Below are positions 7,087-11,911 of a DNA stretch of 11,911 nt, piece after piece; within the stretch, counting starts at the first letter, position 1, and each line of letters opens with the position of its first letter. The translations under genes were made by a program, and so were the position numbers. The notes below the pieces were generated by a model, which saw only the letters and a list, made by a program, of their open reading frames with translations, ran no database searches and was not told the DNA's origin. Origin of the DNA: JBCDIQ01 sp039024295 (GTDB taxonomy: Bacteria; Bacteroidota; Bacteroidia; J057); the NCBI GenBank assembly GCA_039024295.1, contig JBCDIQ010000166.1, positions 1 to 11,911 on the forward strand, written 5' to 3'.

Positions 7087-7149
7087 CTAATAAGAGAGGA
7101 GCAAGGAATTCCTCCGGCGTAATATACTGGCCTTGTATTGTATAAACAA

Positions 7150-7584
7150 TTACAAATTAAGCAACATCCTACGGTGAGGGCCTATTTTGGGAACCTCAAA
7201 CACATCAGAAATAAATTCCATTCCTTCAGCTTGATAGAAAGGTAAGGCTACCTGACGAGCATTGCACCAAACATATGTTGCCGCTTGTTCTTTGAGCAGC
7301 CGTATGCCCTCCCTAAAAATACCTGAAGCAAACCCCTGTCTTCGATAGTCCGGTAAAACCCCCATTTGTCGCAATTGAAAACCGTTTCCTGTGTGGGATT
7401 TCAGCGGCACCGGGTAAAAAGAGGCCACACCGATCATCGCCCCTGTTTCATTGATGGCCCCAATATGCAGGCTTGTTGGATCGGCATCTTCTGATAACAG
7501 GCATTCCATGGGTGCCCAGCCTGGGCGTAAAACAGTTGCCCTAACCTCTAGGGTTTCTTCGGGAGAAATAGCTTGGATACGCAT
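7150..7584 (-). CDS. GNAT family N-acetyltransferase
   Basis: A 144-residue protein starting at ATG 7584 (MRIQAISPEETLEVR). A longer GTG start at 7617 abuts the preceding stop exactly and would add 11 residues; the shorter one fits the fold, where strand 1 begins the protein. The acetyl-CoA-binding motif A is LRQMGVLPDYRRQGFAS (71-87) with the RRQGFA pyrophosphate loop, followed by the helix GIFREGIRLLKEQA. Motif B-like residues are NARQVALPFYQAEGM (108-122), the usual place where the sidechain over the thioester sits. Such small GNATs transfer acetyl from acetyl-CoA to an amine; the acceptor cannot be read from sequence. It lies 33 bases downstream of the CYTH gene (directly adjacent with the longer start) and 63 bases upstream of the UPF0104 gene, all on the same strand, so co-transcription is likely. 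Confidence 0.85.
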   Translation of the reverse strand: MRIQAISPEETLEVRATVLRPGWAPMECLLSEDADPTSLHIGAINETGAMIGVASFYPVPLKSHTGNGFQLRQMGVLPDYRRQGFASGIFREGIRLLKEQAATYVWCNARQVALPFYQAEGMEFISDVFEVPKIGPHRRMLLNL

Positions 7585-7617
7585 GGCAATTTTTTTTGAT
7601 GGAGGGAAATTTACCAC

Positions 7618-8148
7618 CTATTTCTGATAATGTTCTAACACCTGTCGGGTATTCCAATTGAGGCAATCTTCTGAGGTATAGCCTAATAATTGGGTAATTT
7701 GACGAATTTCCTCTTCTGTTTTGGCCTCTATTTCCAGGTAGGGAGGTACATGTTGATTGGTCCCCTGAAGATCATCTATGACAATAGAAGCACCTTGGTA
7801 GCTAAATTCCGTTCTGGTTTTGCGATTCTCCTTTACCAGTATTAACCCTATTCCAAGCAAGATTAAGTGAATTTCTTGAGGATTTGATACTTCGCTTTCC
7901 TGCTCTTGCATCAACTTGGCAAATGCTGAAGATGCCTTTGCGGGTTGCTTGAAGGTAAGTTGTCCTTTTTGACCATCCATCTGCCGGAGTCGAATTAATT
8001 TTTTTTCACCCGACAAGGAACGAGCAGGAAAGTCATAAAAGCGATCAACCAGTTGGGTTTCTCCCTGGTAGGTGCCCCCATATTTCAAAATTGCGTTGTG
8101 GATAGCCGCTTTGTTTACTTCCAGGATTTTGATTTCTATCTCAGTCAT
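7618..8148 (-). CDS. CYTH domain protein (class IV adenylate cyclase / triphosphatase-like)
   Basis: A 176-residue cytosolic protein. It opens with the CYTH signature ExExK (E3, E5, K7 in MTEIEIK). Further tunnel residues typical of the fold follow: VDRFYD (34-39), LIRLRQ with R53 and R55, LTFKQP with K67, ESE (84-86), the basic KTRTEF (110-115), VIDDLQG with D125/D126, and YLEIEAK with E139 and E141. These acidic and basic pairs bind a triphosphate and divalent metal. Family members include class IV adenylate cyclases, thiamine triphosphatases and inorganic tripolyphosphatases; sequence alone does not separate these, and a triphosphatase is at least as likely as cAMP synthesis. Length fits the single-domain members. 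Its ATG overlaps the TGA of the upstream gene (ATGA, 8145-8148), suggesting translational coupling with the unknown 170-residue protein. Confidence 0.85.
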   Translation of the reverse strand: MTEIEIKILEVNKAAIHNAILKYGGTYQGETQLVDRFYDFPARSLSGEKKLIRLRQMDGQKGQLTFKQPAKASSAFAKLMQEQESEVSNPQEIHLILLGIGLILVKENRKTRTEFSYQGASIVIDDLQGTNQHVPPYLEIEAKTEEEIRQITQLLGYTSEDCLNWNTRQVLEHYQK

Positions 8149-8657
8149 GGCTTTAAGGGGAGGCGGGTTTGATACAGCTCAAAATTTCGGAGATCCAGCG
8201 GTTCTTCCTGGGTTATTTCTACCCATTCTGCATCTAAGTTTCGAAGGTTCACCAACTCTGCCATCCCTTTTGTCTTGCCTGGGGTAAACCTGATATGCCA
8301 GTGACCAGGTTTTTGAGGCTTTATTTCTTCAGGTACTTCACAGTACGTTTGAGTTCCTACCCCTATGGCAAGCTGCTCTGCAAATTGTACACAAAGCCAT
8401 TCGTCATAAGGCATCTGTTCTCGAAACAGGGTGAGAGATATTTCCCAGGACCACGGGACTTTTGCTGCATGTAGTACATACTGTTCCGCTTTGAGCCTGA
8501 ACCAGTCATGTTCTAAGGTGAGGCTGTAATCGGGGCCTTTCGGCAGTCCTTTGGGGGGTTGGAAAAATTCCAACAGGAAATTGCGAAAGCGTTCTATTTC
8601 CCCTTCTCCAAGAAAGCAGCAAAGCTGTGCCGTGGTAATTCTTCCAAAAGCTTCCAT
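8145..8657 (-). CDS. Hypothetical protein coupled to the CYTH gene
   Basis: A 170-residue protein from ATG 8657 to TGA 8145-8147. No known family recognised. It has no signal peptide or membrane helix, so it is probably cytosolic. It is rich in aromatic and acidic residues: several Trp (SWEIS, DEWLC, GHWHI, AEWVEI) and a segment PKGPDYSLTLEHDWFRLKAEQYVLHAAKVPWSWEISLTLF that alternates in the way of a beta-sheet protein. The middle (about residues 80-105, MPYDEWLCVQFAEQLAIGVGTQTYCE) could be a helix plus strand. Its stop overlaps the CYTH start by four bases, so the two are very likely co-expressed and may work together. It is first in the minus-strand run, facing the divergent 709-residue gene across a 161-base spacer. 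Small size and overlap support a real gene. Confidence 0.7.
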   Translation of the reverse strand: MEAFGRITTAQLCCFLGEGEIERFRNFLLEFFQPPKGLPKGPDYSLTLEHDWFRLKAEQYVLHAAKVPWSWEISLTLFREQMPYDEWLCVQFAEQLAIGVGTQTYCEVPEEIKPQKPGHWHIRFTPGKTKGMAELVNLRNLDAEWVEITQEEPLDLRNFELYQTRLPLKP

Positions 8658-8746
8658 GTGCGCAAAACAAGTAATCTTGGATAAAAGTTTTGAATAACAG
8701 AAAGCGGAATACTCAAAAATTCAGTCCCATGAGGATTGCTATTTAT

Positions 8747-8777
8747 TTTGGAGGCAGACCACTTTTGCTGTATTTTG
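8747..8777 (+). promoter_or_regulatory. Bacteroidota-type promoter for the 709-residue T9SS protein
   Basis: TTTG at 8747-8750 is followed after 20 bases by TATTTTG at 8771-8777. This is close to the phylum consensus TTTG (-33), spacer of about 17-23, TAnnTTTG (-7), lacking one T in the -7 box. Transcription would start about 35 bases before the ATG at 8819. No Shine-Dalgarno is seen; the leader just before the ATG is A-rich (CAAACAAAACGTATCAA), as is usual in Bacteroidota. Confidence 0.5.
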
Positions 8778-8818
8778 TGCGATTATAGTGTGAAGTAACC
8801 CCAAACAAAACGTATCAA

Positions 8819-10948
8819 ATGAGAAACTATTCTTTACTCCTTTTATTAAGCTTTATTAGCACAGCTGTATTTGCACAGGTGCGCCCGTGGCCCGCAACCA
8901 GCCCCGCACCTGACTTTTACGGGTATACCTATGAGACGAATATCCCGACATTTGACCCTAACAGTACTTTTGACTGGGTAGAAATTGTATCTAACGGAAA
9001 GGGTACAGAAGTTAGTGGTATGGCGGATGACAATGTCAGGGGACCGATCGACATCGGTTTTGATTTTGAATTCTACTGGTTTAAGCGCGACGAAGTTTAC
9101 ATTGGCTCCAATGGGTATGTAGCTTTCCAAAACATCAACATTGCATCTGGTGCGATTGGATTTCCTCCAACCCCTACTGCTGATGAAAACAACGAGTTTG
9201 TAGCCCCTCTTCTCGCTGACCTTGTTTTTGGAGATCCTGGAAACCCTGGTCGTGTTTACACTTATTCTAATGGTGTTGACAGTTTTGTGGTAACCTATGA
9301 GAATGTGCCTTTCTGGAATGAAAATACCGACTTTTCAGGTAGCAACACATTTCAAGTTATTTTTGATGGTGCAAATTCGAGCATCAAATTCCAGTATTTA
9401 AGTCAGCAGGGAAGCTGGTCTCCTACCTACAACAATACTGCTAACCCCATGGTAGCAGGTATTGAAAACGTAAGTGGGACCATTGGGTTGATGGTAAGCA
9501 ACATCGAATTGCCGCGGGATCGTTCAGTTATTGTATTCAATTACCCAGCCAACCCGGGTGAGATCGGTGATGTTGAGCCTTCTTCTATTCAGAACCCTGA
9601 AACTCAGGGCTTTTTCCTGAAAACTCCTGGTGCTTTCAAGTTTAAGACAACCATTGGTAACGTTGGAACCAAAGATATCTTTTCCCAAATCCGTGCAACT
9701 GCTGAAGTTACGGATACAGTCGGGAACCCATTTTACCTGAGTTCTGTAACCTTAGACTCCCTTGGTAGTGGATCTTTTGAGCAGCGTGAATTTGCTGTTC
9801 CTTTTAACCCCCCTTTAGGGGCAGGCCAGGAATATGTTCCTTATAACCTGAGCGTTGAAACAACCAATTCAGACGATGACAACTTCACCAATGACGAGAA
9901 AACGGTTGAGGCTGTAGCCGTGGCTGAAATCAATGGTAAGGCCGTATTTAGCTTCTGTAGCGACGACAACACAAAAATTGACGGAGCTATCAGCTGGACT
10001 GGTGGTGAAGGAAACAGCGGTATGGGCGTATTCTACGAACCATATGGGTATCCTGCCAGAATTGAAGCAGTAGATGTTATTCCTTTGTTTACTACCGGTA
10101 CTGTTGCAGACACCAACTTGTTTACACTAACTATTTACGGGGAAGACCCAACAGGTACCAATGTGCCAGGGCCGCTGTTGTATACTGACACAGTTACCAT
10201 AAGCATGATCCAGAACAATGCCCCATTCACCAGAATGACGATAGCCAATCCTCCCATCATTAGCAGTGGAGGCTTTTATGTTGGTTGGATTGCGCTGGAC
10301 AGTGTTTCGATTGCGAGTGAGTCTGCTGGACCTATCTCCCGTCGTACCTATGAAATCCTGAACAATACATGGGCTACTTACCGAAGCAATGCCACTGCTG
10401 ACATTTTTATGAAAGTTACTGCGGATGTTTCAGCTGCCGTTTCTTGTAACATCAGTGTAACGGGTACCTCCACCCCTGATAATGGGTCTAACAGCGGTAC
10501 TGCCACTGCTACCGTTAGTTCTGGAACAGGCCAAGGACCTTTCACCTACCTGTGGGATGACCCTCAAGCCCAAACTACCGCCACTGCTACAGGGCTGGAA
10601 GCAGGGGTTTACAACTGCACCGTTACGGATGCTAATAGCTGTACGGACATAGCGACAGTAACCGTTCTGTCTTCTGTTAGCATAGATGAGGCAACTGACA
10701 TTCGGAGCCTGGAATTGTATCCCAATCCTACCTCAGGAATTTTACAAGTACGGGTTGACTTGGTGCAAGCCGCAAATGTTTCCTTAAAAGTGATGGACAT
10801 GCAGGGACGTAAGTCTATGGTTCGTTTCTTTAATGGAAGCAACACCTATACGGAAACCCTTGATCTAAGCGAGTTGACTGCTGGTGTTTACCTCGTTCAG
10901 GTTAATACGCCTCTGGGACAAGAAACCCGTAAGGTGGTCCTGAAGTAA
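8819..10948 (+). CDS. Secreted T9SS cargo protein with SprB-type repeat and C-terminal sorting domain
   Basis: A 709-residue exported protein. Residues 1-19 form a signal peptide (MRNYSLLLLLSFISTAVFA), with cleavage likely before Q20. Residues about 50-245 form a beta-rich domain with EVYIGSNGYVAF (92-103), FVAPLLADL (127-135) and SFVVTYENVPFW (155-166), reminiscent of nidogen-like or adhesin surface domains. Residues 250-370 look like an Ig-like/CARDB-type domain (FKFKTTIGNVGTKDIFSQ). Residues 372-536 are another beta-sandwich of unknown family. Residues 543-617 resemble an SprB repeat (CNISV ... GPFTYLWDD ... TGLEAGVYNCTVTDANSCT), found in surface adhesins of gliding Bacteroidota. Residues 629-709 are a type A T9SS sorting domain (LELYPNPTSG, MDMQGRKS, LTAGVYLVQV, RKVVLK). 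An adhesion or matrix role is inferred; no catalytic motif is visible. It is monocistronic, with its own promoter and terminator. Confidence 0.85.
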   Translation: MRNYSLLLLLSFISTAVFAQVRPWPATSPAPDFYGYTYETNIPTFDPNSTFDWVEIVSNGKGTEVSGMADDNVRGPIDIGFDFEFYWFKRDEVYIGSNGYVAFQNINIASGAIGFPPTPTADENNEFVAPLLADLVFGDPGNPGRVYTYSNGVDSFVVTYENVPFWNENTDFSGSNTFQVIFDGANSSIKFQYLSQQGSWSPTYNNTANPMVAGIENVSGTIGLMVSNIELPRDRSVIVFNYPANPGEIGDVEPSSIQNPETQGFFLKTPGAFKFKTTIGNVGTKDIFSQIRATAEVTDTVGNPFYLSSVTLDSLGSGSFEQREFAVPFNPPLGAGQEYVPYNLSVETTNSDDDNFTNDEKTVEAVAVAEINGKAVFSFCSDDNTKIDGAISWTGGEGNSGMGVFYEPYGYPARIEAVDVIPLFTTGTVADTNLFTLTIYGEDPTGTNVPGPLLYTDTVTISMIQNNAPFTRMTIANPPIISSGGFYVGWIALDSVSIASESAGPISRRTYEILNNTWATYRSNATADIFMKVTADVSAAVSCNISVTGTSTPDNGSNSGTATATVSSGTGQGPFTYLWDDPQAQTTATATGLEAGVYNCTVTDANSCTDIATVTVLSSVSIDEATDIRSLELYPNPTSGILQVRVDLVQAANVSLKVMDMQGRKSMVRFFNGSNTYTETLDLSELTAGVYLVQVNTPLGQETRKVVLK

Positions 10949-10983
10949 GGAGTATTCCTGAAAACTTAATCGCCAAAATAATA

Positions 10984-11022
10984 CCCCTTGAAGGAAACAG
11001 ACCTTCAAGGGGTTTGTATTTT
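10984..11022 (+). terminator. Intrinsic terminator of the 709-residue gene
   Basis: CCCCTTGAAGG (10984-10994) and CCTTCAAGGGG (11002-11012) form an 11-bp perfect stem around the loop AAACAGA, followed by TTTGTATTTT. It starts 36 bases after the stop at 10948. This is the clearest terminator in the window. Confidence 0.9.
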
Positions 11023-11204
11023 AGCAGAGATTCATGTGGTTATTGAATAATCCCCTATTCACGGCTTGTTGAGGGAGGGACACCTTAGGAGGTATAATTC
11101 ACCTAGAATACAAGCTTCCTGTAAGCGATATGTTAAATTGGAATTCGTCTTAGCCTATATGGGACACGTAAATCTCAAATTGACATGAGTAGTATGTTAC
11201 CTAA
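11023..11204. other. Intergenic stretch between two terminators, nothing identified
   Basis: The gap between the 709-residue gene and the sigma factor (10949-11274, 326 bases) holds the two terminators and, between them, about 180 bases in which I see no ORF or RNA gene. Small inverted elements such as ACCTTAGGAGGT (11082-11093) are too short to interpret. Confidence 0.4.
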
Positions 11205-11234
11205 ATTGAAAAAGCCACCCTGTTAGGTGGCTTT
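11205..11234 (-). terminator. Intrinsic terminator of the ECF sigma factor gene
   Basis: On the minus strand AAAGCCACC (11234-11226), loop TAACAG, GGTGGCTTT (11219-11211) make a 9-bp perfect stem running into TTTTTC. It lies 40 bases after the sigma factor stop codon. The plus-strand side is followed only by CTGC, so the orientation serves the sigma gene. Confidence 0.85.
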
Positions 11235-11274
11235 CTGCATACTGTTCATCAAAGACAAAGTTCTATAGGAAGGA

Positions 11275-11775
11275 TTAATTTTGTTTGAGGACCTGTTGTA
11301 GCCGCTTGCGGGCAATGTGAATCCTATTTTTTACACTCCCAAGCGGCATGTCAAGTGCTTCCGCGATTTCCCGGTACTTGTATCCAGTATAATACATCAG
11401 GAAAGGAGTTTTGAATTCATATTCAAGATGGTTGAGGGCCTTTTCGATTGCTTCAAGGTGCAGGTTTTCTACCCCTTTGTTCTCATCGGTTCCATACGAG
11501 CTGTTCAGGTAATTTAGGCCTACAGACTGATCAATAAATGCTCTACGACGGTTGTTGCGGTGATACTGCGTAATGAAAGTATTTCGCATAATGGTACTCA
11601 GCCAAGCCTTTAAATTTGTACCGCGCTTAAATTTTTCGCGGTTAGAAATGGCTTTCACCATGGTTTCCTGGATCAAGTCATCGGCTTCCTCATGGCTTTT
11701 AGTAAGCCGTAAGGCGAATGGACGTAAGAACAATCTGGCATTTACAATTTCATGATCGAATTCTAATGCATTCAT
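11275..11775 (-). CDS. ECF-type RNA polymerase sigma factor
   Basis: A 166-residue protein from ATG 11775 to TAA 11275-11277. Sigma-70 region 2 spans about residues 12-78, with the core-binding and -10-contacting segment EEADDLIQETMVKAISNREKF (29-49) and NLKAWLSTIMRNTFITQYHR (54-73). Region 4 spans about 105-162, with the helix-turn-helix YREIAEALDMPLGSVKNRIHIARKRL (134-159) that reads the -35 element. There is no region 1 or 3, which defines the extracytoplasmic-function class. The NLKAW..IMRN form is typical of Bacteroidota ECF factors. No anti-sigma factor lies downstream before the terminator; one could lie upstream, beyond the right edge. Its targets are unknown; ECF factors of this phylum include SigP, which controls T9SS genes in Porphyromonas, but assignment to that role is speculative. 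Upstream 11776-11911 shows no convincing promoter. Confidence 0.93.
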   Translation of the reverse strand: MNALEFDHEIVNARLFLRPFALRLTKSHEEADDLIQETMVKAISNREKFKRGTNLKAWLSTIMRNTFITQYHRNNRRRAFIDQSVGLNYLNSSYGTDENKGVENLHLEAIEKALNHLEYEFKTPFLMYYTGYKYREIAEALDMPLGSVKNRIHIARKRLQQVLKQN

Positions 11776-11911
11776 ACCGAAAAAAGTTTGAGGTTGGTAG
11801 GATAGGATAATGGTTTTCGACTATGAATCTTATTTAGTCTTATTCTAATGAACTAGATACACTACTACGCGATCTCTGCTAGCAATTACGTAAATAAAAG
11901 CTAAATGTTAA

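Overview
The window looks like a chromosomal stretch of a Bacteroidota bacterium, probably an environmental member of the Saprospiria or a related lineage. Three things point there. A partial PorD-like (DUF4835) gene encodes a type IX secretion system (T9SS) component, a system confined to this phylum. Two large secreted proteins end in type A T9SS sorting domains with YPNP motifs. One of the start regions carries a -33/-7 promoter close to the Bacteroidota consensus rather than a sigma70-type one. Shine-Dalgarno sequences are mostly absent. The lineage below phylum is inference.

Layout, left to right. Positions 1-476 hold the 3' half of porD (+), followed by a short heptamer-repeat tract, a doubtful small secreted ORF (554-751, -) that contains a terminator-like hairpin, and about 300 bases with no convincing gene. 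A small three-helix membrane protein (1068-1325, -) is followed by a 943-residue secreted Asp-box beta-propeller protein with a PKD domain and sorting signal (1487-4318, -), with a perfect 26-bp palindrome just past its stop. A DUF1801 gene (4507-4926, +) diverges from it and converges on the next gene.

From 8657 down to 4942 there is a run of minus-strand genes: an unrecognised 170-residue protein, a CYTH-domain phosphohydrolase/cyclase-like protein (ATGA overlap with the former), a GNAT acetyltransferase, a UPF0104/LPG-synthase-type membrane protein broken by one in-frame amber codon, and a ribulose-phosphate-3-epimerase-like barrel fused to two CBS domains. An AGGTNNN heptamer tract separates the last two. 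A plus-strand 709-residue T9SS substrate (8819-10948) follows, with a recognisable promoter and a strong terminator. The window closes with an ECF sigma factor (11275-11775, -) with its own terminator.

The common thread is type IX secretion: one component and two cargo proteins lie within 11 kb. The minus-strand housekeeping/accessory cluster between them has no clear single pathway. The most notable items are the epimerase-CBS fusion with all four predicted metal ligands intact, the nonsense-interrupted membrane protein, the two heptamer tracts that start at or just after stop codons, and the small ORF whose signal-peptide codons form a terminator hairpin. I see no CRISPR array, tRNA, rRNA, transposase or phage gene.
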